Below are positions 1 to 5,626 of a stretch of 9,790 nucleotides of DNA, one piece after another. The position numbers were made by a program, and so were the translations under genes. Each line of letters opens with the position of its first letter. Within the stretch, counting starts at the first letter, position 1. Origin of the DNA: DAOTTW01 sp034437615 (lineage in GTDB: Bacteria; Chloroflexota; Anaerolineae; Aggregatilineales; Phototrophicaceae); NCBI GenBank assembly GCA_034437615.1, contig DAOTTW010000077.1, positions 1 to 9,790 of the forward strand. The letters run 5' to 3'. The notes under the pieces are model-generated. The model had not been told where the DNA came from. It did not search any database and saw only the letters and a list, made by a program, of their open reading frames with translations.

Positions 1-396
1 AATGCGGCTGACGCCGCTCGGACACCCAGAAGGGTGTCCCTACAGGGCATCGTTCGTAGGGACACGGCAAGCCGTGTCCGCAAACCTTGTCAATTATTTT
101 GTTGGGATGGCCTAAGCTGCTTCATCGCGGCAGACGCTCATGCACTGCTTGGTTTTGGTGTGTATGATGCCACAATGCGCGGCTTTTTCGGCCCAACGGG
201 TGTAACCGAGAATGCGCGTGGGCGCGGCGTCGGTAAGGCGCTGTTGCTGGCCTGCTTGCATGATATGGCGGCACAGGGCTACGGTTATGCGGTTATTGGC
301 GGCGTCGGCCCCGCTGAATTTTACGCGCAGGCCGTCGGCGCTACCGTCATCCCGGAATCGTCGCCGGGTGTGTATGCTGGAATGCTCAAGGGGTGA
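1..396 (+). CDS. GNAT-family N-acetyltransferase, C-terminal part; 5' end partial or repeat-disrupted
   Basis: GNAT enzymes transfer an acetyl group from acetyl-CoA to an amine; the substrate here cannot be told. The frame is open from base 1 to the TGA at 394-396. The first possible start, GTG at 34, lies inside a palindromic repeat and is not convincing. Clear GNAT sequence begins only near base 118 (CFIAAD, then LLGFGVYD). The acetyl-CoA-binding motif ARGRGVGKALLLACL and a late strand/helix YAVIGGVGPAEFYAQAVGA follow. The segment from 118 has about 92 residues, shorter than a full GNAT fold of about 140 or more, so the first strands and helices are missing or lie upstream. Codons 7-27 are simply translated repeat DNA. 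Either the repeat inserted in frame into a longer gene, or this is a 5'-truncated remnant. The pentapeptide gene follows after 6 bases. The family call is good; an intact gene is doubtful. Confidence 0.65.
   Translation, partial: NAADAARTPRRVSLQGIVRRDTASRVRKPCQLFCWDGLSCFIAADAHALLGFGVYDATMRGFFGPTGVTENARGRGVGKALLLACLHDMAAQGYGYAVIGGVGPAEFYAQAVGATVIPESSPGVYAGMLKG
19..80. repeat. Two head-to-head copies of a palindromic GTAGGG unit
   Basis: Two 25-base units lie in inverted orientation around a 12-base spacer (44-55). The left unit (19-43, minus orientation) folds as GGACACCC, loop AGAA, GGGTGTCC (20-27 with 32-39). The right unit (56-80, plus) folds as GGACACGGC, loop AA, GCCGTGTCC (60-68 with 71-79). 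CCCTAC at 38-43 and GTAGGG at 56-61 can also pair across the spacer, and so can the outer CGGACAC and GTGTCCG, giving a possible cruciform. Each unit reads GTAGGGACAC, 8 variable self-complementary bases, GTGTCCG. Related units lie at 2102-2129 and 5133-5157. Confidence 0.8.
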
Positions 397-402
397 CTCG
401 CT

Positions 403-984
403 GTGTTCAAACGAATCCGACAACTGACAGGGCGCTTTGTCAGCGACGAAAGCCACCTGCATACGTTAAAAACTGGCGACAACGCCAGTGCGCTCAATGC
501 CCTGTTTCACCTGAAGGAGCGCGAATGGCTACAGACGGGCAAGCTATGCCGTCACGATCTATCCGGCGCGAGGCTGAACAAGGCGACCTTTGCCCGTGCG
601 GAGTTACGCGGCGTCAATTTTAGTGGCGCACGTCTGCATCAAGCCTATTTTTATCAGGCGCAGATGCAAGAGGTGCTGCTCGTCGGCGCAGACCTGAGCG
701 ATGCCAACCTACGCGCTGCGATTTTGCCCCTGGCTGATTTGTCGCGGGCGACCTGCTTACGCGCCAACTTAGCCCGTGTGGATTTATCCGGTGCACGCCT
801 GCAAAGCACGAACTTGCAAGAGGCGAACCTGTGGAACGCGGACCTGCAAAGCGCCGACCTGACCGACGCGGATTTATCCGGCGCGAATATGACCAATATC
901 ACCTGTGACGATGAGACGGTCTTGCCCGATGGCAGCAAATGGTCAGCGGATGTCGATTGGTCGCGCTTCGGGGCTGGCACCTGA
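403..984 (+). CDS. Pentapeptide-repeat protein
   Basis: This 193-residue protein is of unknown function. Residues about 49-165 form some 23 tandem pentapeptides of the A(D/N)LxX type (for example DLSGA, ANLAR, VDLSG, ANLWN, ADLQS, ADLTD), which in this family fold into a right-handed quadrilateral beta-helix. A cap, DETVLPDGSKW, follows and is a common ending for such proteins. The first ~45 residues are non-repetitive and probably helical. No signal peptide or membrane segment is seen, so it is likely cytoplasmic. The GTG start at 403 is supported by AAGGGG at 388-393, which overlaps the end of the GNAT frame. The 6-base gap to that frame suggests co-transcription and coupled translation. 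Some family members mimic DNA and protect gyrase (the Qnr/MfpA type), but nothing here identifies that role. Confidence 0.9.
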   Translation: MFKRIRQLTGRFVSDESHLHTLKTGDNASALNALFHLKEREWLQTGKLCRHDLSGARLNKATFARAELRGVNFSGARLHQAYFYQAQMQEVLLVGADLSDANLRAAILPLADLSRATCLRANLARVDLSGARLQSTNLQEANLWNADLQSADLTDADLSGANMTNITCDDETVLPDGSKWSADVDWSRFGAGT

Positions 985-1063
985 TGCACGTTGGCGCACA
1001 GACGGCGGCATCATATTGACCTTAGAAAAGCGCTAGCAGCATCTCAGAATACGTCCGGTTTTG

Positions 1064-1092
1064 TTGACCCTGAACAAAGCCCACCCTACAAT
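1064..1092 (+). promoter_or_regulatory. Sigma70-like promoter for the J-protein gene
   Basis: TTGACC at 1064-1069 and TACAAT at 1087-1092 are separated by exactly 17 bases, each matching the consensus hexamer in five of six positions. Transcription would start near 1099, about 36 bases before the ATG at 1136. A perfect TATAAT at 1101-1106 lies just downstream but has no partner -35 box. No CIRCE-type operator (TTAGCACTC arms) is present. The rest of the 985-1135 gap shows nothing else recognisable. Confidence 0.6.
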
Positions 1093-1122
1093 TAAATTAG
1101 TATAATCCGATGAATAGTTGAC

Positions 1123-1134
1123 GGCGTAAACGCC
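1123..1134 (+). other. Small hairpin in place of a ribosome-binding site upstream of the J-protein start
   Basis: GGCG, loop TAAA, CGCC forms a 4-bp hairpin ending one base before the ATG at 1136. No Shine-Dalgarno-like purine run is seen in the preceding 15 bases. A weak, possibly temperature-sensitive initiation region is one reading; chance is another. Confidence 0.25.
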
Positions 1135-1135
1135 T

Positions 1136-2056
1136 ATGGCAAACACAAATTACTACAGCGTCCTGGGCGTCGATAAAGGGGCCAATCAGGACGACATCAA
1201 GAAGGCCTTTCGTAAACAAGCCAAGCGCTATCATCCCGATGCAAACCGAGATGACCCCGCAGCCTCCGAACGCTTCAAAGAGGTCAACGAAGCCTACGAA
1301 GTGCTTGGGGACCCGGAAAAGCGCAAACAATACGACACATTCGGCACGAACTGGCAGCAATTTCAGAATGCCGGGGCCGGAGCGGGTGCAGGTGGTCCGT
1401 ACACGCAGAACTTCCGCGTCGAAGACCTGGAAGATTTATTCGGTGGTTTCGGCGGCGCGGGTCGTTCTGGCGGCTTCAACAGTATCTTCGAGGAATTCAT
1501 GAATAGCCCTGCTGGGGCAACAGGCCGCCGTCAGACCAACACACAGGGCCAGGATTACGAGCAAGCCATCAGCATCAGCCTGCGCGAAGCCTATGCAGGG
1601 GCCACACGGTTGCTTAACAAGGGTGGGCGTCAGATTCGTGTGAACGTCCCGGCGGGCGTGGCTACAGGCAAGAAAATCCGCTTGGCGGGTGAAGGCGCAC
1701 AGAGCGTGATGGGTGGTGCGCCGGGTGACCTGTATCTCGTGGTTGAGGTGCAGCCCGACCCGCAATTTGAACGCGATGGCGACGACCTCTACACCGACGT
1801 GCAGATTGACGCCCTCACAGCCATGCTAGGCGGCGAGGCTGAGGTACACACCATGACACGCCCGCTGAAGTTGACGATTCCGGCGGGCACACAAGCGGGT
1901 AAAAAATTCCGGCTGAGCGGCAAAGGGATGCCAAAAATGCGCCAGCAAGACGCCTACGGCGACCTGTACGCCCGTGTGGTGCTTACCGTGCCGGAGACGC
2001 TGACCGACGAACAGCGCGACCTTGCCGAGAGATTGCGTGCTTCGCTGCGTGGTTAG
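1136..2056 (+). CDS. J-domain co-chaperone, CbpA type (DnaJ without zinc finger)
   Basis: It delivers unfolded clients to DnaK and stimulates its ATPase in the cytoplasm. Residues ~5-70 are a J domain: NYYSVLGV, the HPD motif at residues 33-35 that contacts DnaK, and VNEAYEVLGDPEKRKQYD. Residues ~80-130 are a Gly/Phe-rich linker with GAGAGAGG and FGGFGGAG. Residues ~137-306 are the two substrate-binding beta domains (EAYAGATRLL; VPAGVATGKKIRLAGEG; PGDLYLVVEV; PAGTQAGKKFRLSGKG) and a C-terminal dimerisation tail. The four CxxCxGxG zinc-finger repeats of classical DnaJ are absent, and the 306-residue length equals that of E. coli CbpA, so this is a class B J-protein. The ATG at 1136 fits the start of the J domain. 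A sigma70-like promoter lies upstream, and an HtrA protease gene follows after 155 bases. Confidence 0.95.
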   Translation: MANTNYYSVLGVDKGANQDDIKKAFRKQAKRYHPDANRDDPAASERFKEVNEAYEVLGDPEKRKQYDTFGTNWQQFQNAGAGAGAGGPYTQNFRVEDLEDLFGGFGGAGRSGGFNSIFEEFMNSPAGATGRRQTNTQGQDYEQAISISLREAYAGATRLLNKGGRQIRVNVPAGVATGKKIRLAGEGAQSVMGGAPGDLYLVVEVQPDPQFERDGDDLYTDVQIDALTAMLGGEAEVHTMTRPLKLTIPAGTQAGKKFRLSGKGMPKMRQQDAYGDLYARVVLTVPETLTDEQRDLAERLRASLRG

Positions 2057-2085
2057 TGCCCCATATATATGCGATATGAAAACAA

Positions 2086-2133
2086 ATCCGTAGAATATGG
2101 CGTAAGGGCGCAATGCATTGCGCCCCTACGGAT
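2086..2133. repeat. Long palindrome between the J-protein and HtrA genes
   Basis: Bases 2106-2125 are a perfect 20-base palindrome (GGGCGCAATG then CATTGCGCCC). It is flanked by GTAA at 2102-2105 and CTAC at 2126-2129, a near-complete extension of the same symmetry. A further pair of 8-base arms, ATCCGTAG (2086-2093) and CTACGGAT (2126-2133), can pair outside it. The layout GTAAGGGCGC, 8 self-complementary bases, GCGCCCCTAC matches the units at 19-80 and 5133-5157. There is no T-run after the stem, so it is not a classical intrinsic terminator. The rest of the 2057-2211 gap holds only the HtrA gene's leader. Confidence 0.8.
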
Positions 2134-2159
2134 GGTTGGTTTTGTCTTCGTTCATCCAT

Positions 2160-2189
2160 TTGACAGATCACGCAGCCACACAATACACA
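2160..2189 (+). promoter_or_regulatory. Possible promoter for the HtrA gene
   Basis: TTGACA at 2160-2165 is a perfect -35 hexamer. The best -10 candidate, TACACA at 2184-2189 after 18 bases, is weak. The position, 23 bases before the GTG start, is plausible but the leader would be short. It supports independent expression of the HtrA gene but does not prove it. Confidence 0.35.
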
Positions 2190-2211
2190 AATTATTCATG
2201 CGGAGTTCACC

Positions 2212-3462
2212 GTGAAAAAAATAGCGCCGTTTTTCTTGTTACCGCTTTCGATCATCATGCTGCTGCTGCTAAGCGCCTGTGATGCCGCGCAACCGCTGCA
2301 AAACGCCGTCGCCAGCACCCCGGTAGACGCCCTGCCCGTCAGCAACAACGCCCCACGACCAGAAATTCAGATACCGACTGCCGTGCCAGAGCAAATCGTT
2401 CAGGCGGCGGATGCCGAGTATTTGATGCTGACGAACCTGTATGACCGCATCACGCCAGCAGTGGTCAATATCGAGGCCGAGGTGATAAGCGCCGTCACGC
2501 AATTGGTGGATACCAGCCGCGGCTCCGGCTTCATCTACGATGGCGAGGGGCACATCATCACCAACGCGCATGTGATTAAAGACGCCCGCATTATCCGCGT
2601 GACGTTCAACGATGGCTATGTGACCAGTGGCGAGGTCGTCGGGCTGGATACGTATAGCGACCTGGGTGTGATTAAGGTCGATGTCACAGCGGACCGGATG
2701 CGCCCGTTAGCGCTCTCGAATTCGGATTTTGTGCGGGTGGGTCAGCGCACCATCGCCATCGGCAATCCCTTCGGCCTGAATAGCTCGATGTCGGTGGGCA
2801 TCGTCAGTGGCCTGGGGCGCACGTTGCGTTCTGCCGAGTTAATCGACCAGGAGGCTTTGCGTGGCTTCCAGAATCCGTCCATCATCCAGACGGATACGCC
2901 CATTAACCCCGGCAACAGCGGCGGCCCACTGCTGAATAGCGAAGGCGATGTCATCGGCGTGGCGACTGCCATCCGCACGGATAGCGGCGTGTTTCAGGGT
3001 GTGGGCTTTGCCGTACCCGCCAACACCGTGCGGCGCGTCGTGCCAGAATTGATCGAACGGGGCCGCGTGGATTACTCGTGGATTGGTATTTCCGTCGCAC
3101 CGGAGGAACTCGGCTTTGGTGTGGCGGCGTTGGCCGAACCGCTGGAACTGCCGGTAAACTCTGGTGTGCTGATTCGCGGCGTCAATGCGGGGTCGCCTGC
3201 TGCTGATGCGGGTTTGCGCGGCGGTGACGCCATCACGGAGTTACGCGGCTATTCGCTGTGCATCGGTGGTGATATTGTCGTCGCGGTGAACGATCAATAC
3301 GTGGATAACATGGATGAACTGGTGGCGTATCTGGTGGTGAATACCAAACCGGGCGACACGGTGACGCTGCGCATCGTGCGCGACCGCGATACGTTTGAAC
3401 TGCCCGTTACGCTGCGCAATCGGCCTTCACAGCAGGGCGAGGTGCTTGATTGCCTGGATTAG
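2212..3462 (+). CDS. htrA: HtrA/Deg-family serine protease, lipoprotein
   Basis: An extracytoplasmic quality-control protease that degrades or refolds damaged envelope proteins. Residues 1-23 are a lipoprotein signal (MKK, hydrophobic run, lipobox LSAC), with Cys23 the expected lipidation site. Residues ~24-65 are a Pro/Ala-rich linker. The trypsin-like domain (~70-285) has a full catalytic triad: His120 in TNAHVI, Asp150 in TYSDLGVI, and Ser236 in NPGNSGGPL. The oxyanion region IAIGNPFG and the strand GVGFAVPANTV are typical. One PDZ domain (~288-395) follows, with GSPAADAGLRGGDAI and an insert GYSLCIGGDIVVAVND. The 416-residue length fits a one-PDZ HtrA. The GTG start at 2212 has GGAG at 2202-2205, six bases upstream. 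The gene ends 18 bases before a convergent gene, with no visible terminator. Being a lipoprotein rather than membrane-spanning is the main departure from common DegS/HtrA forms. Confidence 0.95.
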   Translation: MKKIAPFFLLPLSIIMLLLLSACDAAQPLQNAVASTPVDALPVSNNAPRPEIQIPTAVPEQIVQAADAEYLMLTNLYDRITPAVVNIEAEVISAVTQLVDTSRGSGFIYDGEGHIITNAHVIKDARIIRVTFNDGYVTSGEVVGLDTYSDLGVIKVDVTADRMRPLALSNSDFVRVGQRTIAIGNPFGLNSSMSVGIVSGLGRTLRSAELIDQEALRGFQNPSIIQTDTPINPGNSGGPLLNSEGDVIGVATAIRTDSGVFQGVGFAVPANTVRRVVPELIERGRVDYSWIGISVAPEELGFGVAALAEPLELPVNSGVLIRGVNAGSPAADAGLRGGDAITELRGYSLCIGGDIVVAVNDQYVDNMDELVAYLVVNTKPGDTVTLRIVRDRDTFELPVTLRNRPSQQGEVLDCLD

Positions 3463-3480
3463 TAGCAAGCATGTCAGCCA

Positions 3481-3858
3481 TCACCAGCGATTCGCGTTCA
3501 GGGCGTTGCGGGCACGTTGCTTAATGTGGCGGTGCTTTGCCCGCGCTGCCTGCGTACTCACGCGGCGACGCTCCAGCACGATGCCGACCAAAAAGCGCAG
3601 CATCCGCAACAGGCGCAACACCACGACAAAGCCACTATACAGCAATAGCAGCAGCAACGAGAGCATCGTCAGCATTGGCCCCACTGGGATGCTCTGGCCG
3701 GGGTAAACCCGATGCAGCAGGGCAAGGGCCAGCACTACCGTCACAGGCAGCACGAACACAGCAAAAGCCCGCGTCGGCGTCTGTGTAAAGTGATGTAGCA
3801 GGGCACGCAGCCAGTAGCCCCAATTCTTGCGTTGTGTGTCGCTAAACGGATTCGTCAT
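3481..3858 (-). CDS. Small basic membrane protein, two transmembrane helices
   Basis: I do not recognise a family. The 125-residue product starts MTNPFSDTQRKNWGYW. It has a hydrophobic segment at ~31-52 (AFAVFVLPVTVVLALALL), a second at ~60-84 (PMLTMLSLLLLLLYSGFVVV), and a shorter hydrophobic or amphipathic stretch at ~86-97. A strongly basic tail follows (ERRR, RAKHRHIKQRAR), likely facing the cytoplasm and able to touch nucleic acid or acidic lipid. A start at 3894 would add 12 residues. The ATG at 3858 is preferred because its first base begins an ATGA overlap with the stop of the HNH gene, a hallmark of translational coupling. It converges on the HtrA gene with 18 bases between the stops. 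Its function is unknown; context suggests that it works with the HNH protein. Confidence 0.75.
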   Translation of the reverse strand: MTNPFSDTQRKNWGYWLRALLHHFTQTPTRAFAVFVLPVTVVLALALLHRVYPGQSIPVGPMLTMLSLLLLLLYSGFVVVLRLLRMLRFLVGIVLERRRVSTQAARAKHRHIKQRARNALNANRW

Positions 3859-4304
3859 GTGGTTGTATCCCGGTCGTGTCGGCAGTCGATGCACAGCTTG
3901 CCCTTGATGCGGTTACAATCCGTGCACAGCAATTGCATATTATCGTATGTGGATTTGCCGCCACGCGCAACCGATATGATGTGATCCAGCACCAGCTTGA
4001 CGGCATCTGCTGCATCGGTGGCCTGTGCAGACGCGCCACAATTCAGGCATTGTGCACCATACGCCGCCACCAACCGCTCATAAAAATCTGCCGCCTGCCG
4101 CCGTAGGGCTGCGCGTTCGCGCTGCTTGACCTGTGGCGGCACACCGCGCTTGTAGGGCGTCTTGCGCGTTCGTGGCACGTAACCCCGCGCTGGGCTGCGT
4201 GCGAAAAATTGGCGTGCAGGGCTATCGGCATCCGCGCAACGGCAACGGTGCAGCACGCGCCCACAATAGGCACAATAACGGGCAGGTGATGTATCGGTGT
4301 GCAT
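3855..4304 (-). CDS. HNH endonuclease-domain protein with an extra N-terminal zinc knuckle
   Basis: HNH proteins cut DNA with a beta-beta-alpha-metal fold. In this 149-residue protein the HNH domain occupies ~80-142. A structural zinc pair CLNCG (Cys86/89) and CTDC (Cys127/130) brackets the active strand VLDHIISVARGG (His108 the expected general base, Asp107 before it) and the helix with YDNMQLLC and NRIKG (Asn122, Asn131). A second cysteine pair, CIDC (138/141), comes just after. The N-terminus carries its own cysteine cluster (CAYCG at 11-15, CRC at 21-23), then a basic, proline-containing linker at 40-70. No signal peptide or membrane segment is seen. The gene is divergent from the methyltransferase gene, with 55 bases between starts, and overlaps the membrane-protein gene by 4 bases. 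It could be a defence, mobile or repair nuclease; the sequence does not choose. Confidence 0.85.
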   Translation of the reverse strand: MHTDTSPARYCAYCGRVLHRCRCADADSPARQFFARSPARGYVPRTRKTPYKRGVPPQVKQRERAALRRQAADFYERLVAAYGAQCLNCGASAQATDAADAVKLVLDHIISVARGGKSTYDNMQLLCTDCNRIKGKLCIDCRHDRDTTT

Positions 4305-4347
4305 GAGTAAGCGCTACCATATCAGCATCAGCAACAGTCAACACGTC

Positions 4348-4352
4348 GGAGG
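4348..4352 (+). promoter_or_regulatory. Strong ribosome-binding site fixing the methyltransferase start
   Basis: GGAGG at 4348-4352 lies seven bases before the ATG at 4360. It is the strongest Shine-Dalgarno sequence in the window. It decides against the upstream GTG at 4297 and ATG at 4303, which would overlap the divergent HNH gene and have no such site. Confidence 0.75.
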
Positions 4353-4359
4353 ATACCGC

Positions 4360-5106
4360 ATGGATGAGGCCAGTATCAAGCATCTGAACGCCATCAACCG
4401 CCGCTTCTATGAGATCACGGCCAGTAACTTTGACCAAACACGCGGCACAGCCTGGCCCGGATGGGAAAAGCTGCGGCCCTACCTGAGCAACGTGCAGAGC
4501 GTGCTGGATGTGGGGTGTGGCAATGGGCGCTTTGGTCTATTCGTCGCAGAAGCCGCTGACCAGACCCTGCTGCGCTATCACGGCGTTGATAACAACGCGC
4601 CCCTGCTGGATTTTGCGAAAGCGGCGCTGGAGCCTGTACCGAACCTGCATGTGACGCTGACGCAGCAGGATGTCATCGACAGCCCACACACGCCCGATTT
4701 CTGCTGTTATGGTCTGGTGGTGCTGTTCGGCGTGCTGCATCATGTGCCCGGTATGGACCAGCGGCGGGCGTTTATGCGGCGTCTGGCGGATTGGGTGGCG
4801 GCGGGCGGTTTGCTGGTGTTCGCGTCGTGGCGCTTCTACGAGTATGCACGTTTTCAGCAGCGTGTGGTGCCCTGGCCGGATTACTTCGCTGAATTCGGTG
4901 TGTCGGGGGCCGATGTGACGCCGGAAGCCCATGATTATCTGCTGGATTGGCGGCGCGGCGAGCGGGCGTTGCGCTACTGTCATTATGTGGACGATACCGA
5001 GCAGGATTTGCTGATTGCGGCCAGTGGCTTGCAGCACGTCGAAACGTATCGGGCAGATGGTGCCAGCGGTGACGCGAATTGCTATAGTGTGCTGCGCAAG
5101 TCGTGA
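4360..5106 (+). CDS. Class I SAM-dependent methyltransferase, Trm9/ALKBH8-like
   Basis: The 248-residue Rossmann-fold enzyme has motif I LDVGCGNGRFG (49-59), motif II YHGVDNN (73-79), an acidic strand near VTLTQQDVID, and the post-core motif LVVLFGVLHHVPG (119-131), then GGLLVFASWRF. The N-terminus NRRFYEITASNFDQTR...AWPGW and the late LRYCHYVDDTEQDLL resemble the Trm9/ALKBH8 family, which in eukaryotes methylates carboxymethyluridine in the tRNA wobble position. This assignment comes from motif pattern, and the bacterial substrate is unknown. It may instead act on a small molecule, as many Methyltransf_11 proteins do. The start at 4360 is set by a strong GGAGG. It is divergent from the HNH gene and converges on DUF427, with a palindromic repeat between the stops. 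Confidence 0.88.
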   Translation: MDEASIKHLNAINRRFYEITASNFDQTRGTAWPGWEKLRPYLSNVQSVLDVGCGNGRFGLFVAEAADQTLLRYHGVDNNAPLLDFAKAALEPVPNLHVTLTQQDVIDSPHTPDFCCYGLVVLFGVLHHVPGMDQRRAFMRRLADWVAAGGLLVFASWRFYEYARFQQRVVPWPDYFAEFGVSGADVTPEAHDYLLDWRRGERALRYCHYVDDTEQDLLIAASGLQHVETYRADGASGDANCYSVLRKS

Positions 5107-5132
5107 GCGAGCGTGTTTACAACGTCGTTTGT

Positions 5133-5157
5133 GTAGGGACGCAGCAAACTGCGTCCG
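5133..5157 (+). repeat. Single copy of the palindromic GTAGGG unit
   Basis: GTAGGGACGC, inner AGCAAACT, GCGTCCG. The stem GGACGCAG (5137-5144) pairs perfectly with CTGCGTCC (5149-5156) around the loop CAAA. It sits between the convergent methyltransferase and DUF427 genes, about 26 bases after the former's stop and 37 before the latter's. There is no T-run on either side, so termination by a classical intrinsic mechanism is not supported. Nothing else is seen in the 5107-5193 gap. Confidence 0.8.
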
Positions 5158-5193
5158 CCACGAAAGTTGCGTATGCCGGTTGTTTGTTGTGGG

Positions 5194-5478
5194 CTAGCCC
5201 TCTACGGTCACGCCGCCCCAGAATGCGATATAATCTTTGATCTTATCCGCAGCCGGCTTCGGTGTGCGATACACCCAGGCGGCGTCCTTGTTGGTCTGGC
5301 CGTTCACGACAATATCGTAATAATTTGCGGTGCCCTTCCAGGGGCAGAGGCTCGTGCGCGTGCTCTGCTGAAAGTAATCCATGTTTAGTGTGTCGATGGG
5401 GAAGTAAATATTGCCCTCCACCACCTCAAACGTGTCACTTTGTGCCAGTACAGCGCCATTCCAGCTTGCTTTAGCCAT
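5194..5478 (-). CDS. DUF427-domain protein
   Basis: This 94-residue single-domain protein matches the DUF427 family along its whole length. It has an N-terminal AKASWNGAVLAQSD, then VVEGNIYFPIDTLN, then the family hallmark TSLCPWKGTANYYDIVVNGQ, then DAAWVYRTPKPAADKIKDYIAFW. The family is small, cytoplasmic and beta-rich. Its biochemical role is not established, although the conserved CPWKGTA-Y segment suggests a binding or catalytic pocket. The ATG at 5478 fits the usual family start. No strong Shine-Dalgarno is seen; a TATGAT hexamer on the minus strand (5490-5495) could be a -10 box but has no good -35. The gene is transcribed alone, 148 bases after the serine-hydrolase stop. Confidence 0.92.
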   Translation of the reverse strand: MAKASWNGAVLAQSDTFEVVEGNIYFPIDTLNMDYFQQSTRTSLCPWKGTANYYDIVVNGQTNKDAAWVYRTPKPAADKIKDYIAFWGGVTVEG

Positions 5479-5565
5479 CGTGTTATCCCATCATACTTCT
5501 TGCATTTTTGCGTTTTTGCTGGCGCGTTGCGCCCTGTTGTGATCCATTGTATTTCGAGCCTACGC

Positions 5566-5594
5566 CGAAGTCATAAAACGGCTGTAAGACTTCG
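5566..5594 (-). other. Inverted repeat downstream of the serine hydrolase
   Basis: CGAAGTC (5566-5572) and GACTTCG (5588-5594) form a 7-bp stem with a 15-base loop, 33 bases past the hydrolase stop in its transcription direction. It could help end that transcript or protect its 3' end, but no U-run follows. A second small hairpin, GGCGC GTT GCGCC, lies at 5521-5533. The rest of the 5479-5626 gap is featureless. Confidence 0.3.
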
Positions 5595-5626
5595 CGTGGG
5601 TCTAACACAGCCCTAACGGTTGCGCA

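Noticed and set aside
19..80. CRISPR-like repeat pair
   Set aside because: Only two units in inverted orientation, no spacer array and no cas genes.
1101..1106. Perfect TATAAT as the -10 box of the J-protein promoter
   Set aside because: No -35 hexamer lies at the right distance; the TTGACC-17-TACAAT pair just upstream is better spaced. It remains a possible secondary start.
2106..2125. The palindrome as a Rho-independent terminator for the J-protein gene
   Set aside because: The stem is strong but no T-run follows; it fits the repeat family better.
3859..3894. A longer membrane-protein start at 3894
   Set aside because: The ATGA overlap at 3858 with the HNH stop is a better start, and the extra 12 residues are antisense-style filler within the HNH gene.
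4297..4359. Upstream GTG (4297) and ATG (4303) as methyltransferase starts
   Set aside because: They overlap the divergent HNH gene and have no ribosome site, while the ATG at 4360 has a strong GGAGG seven bases before it.
4537..5037. Antisense open frame of 166 codons over the methyltransferase
   Set aside because: His/Gln/Arg-rich translation without domain motifs, fully covered by a well-supported gene on the other strand; a shadow frame.
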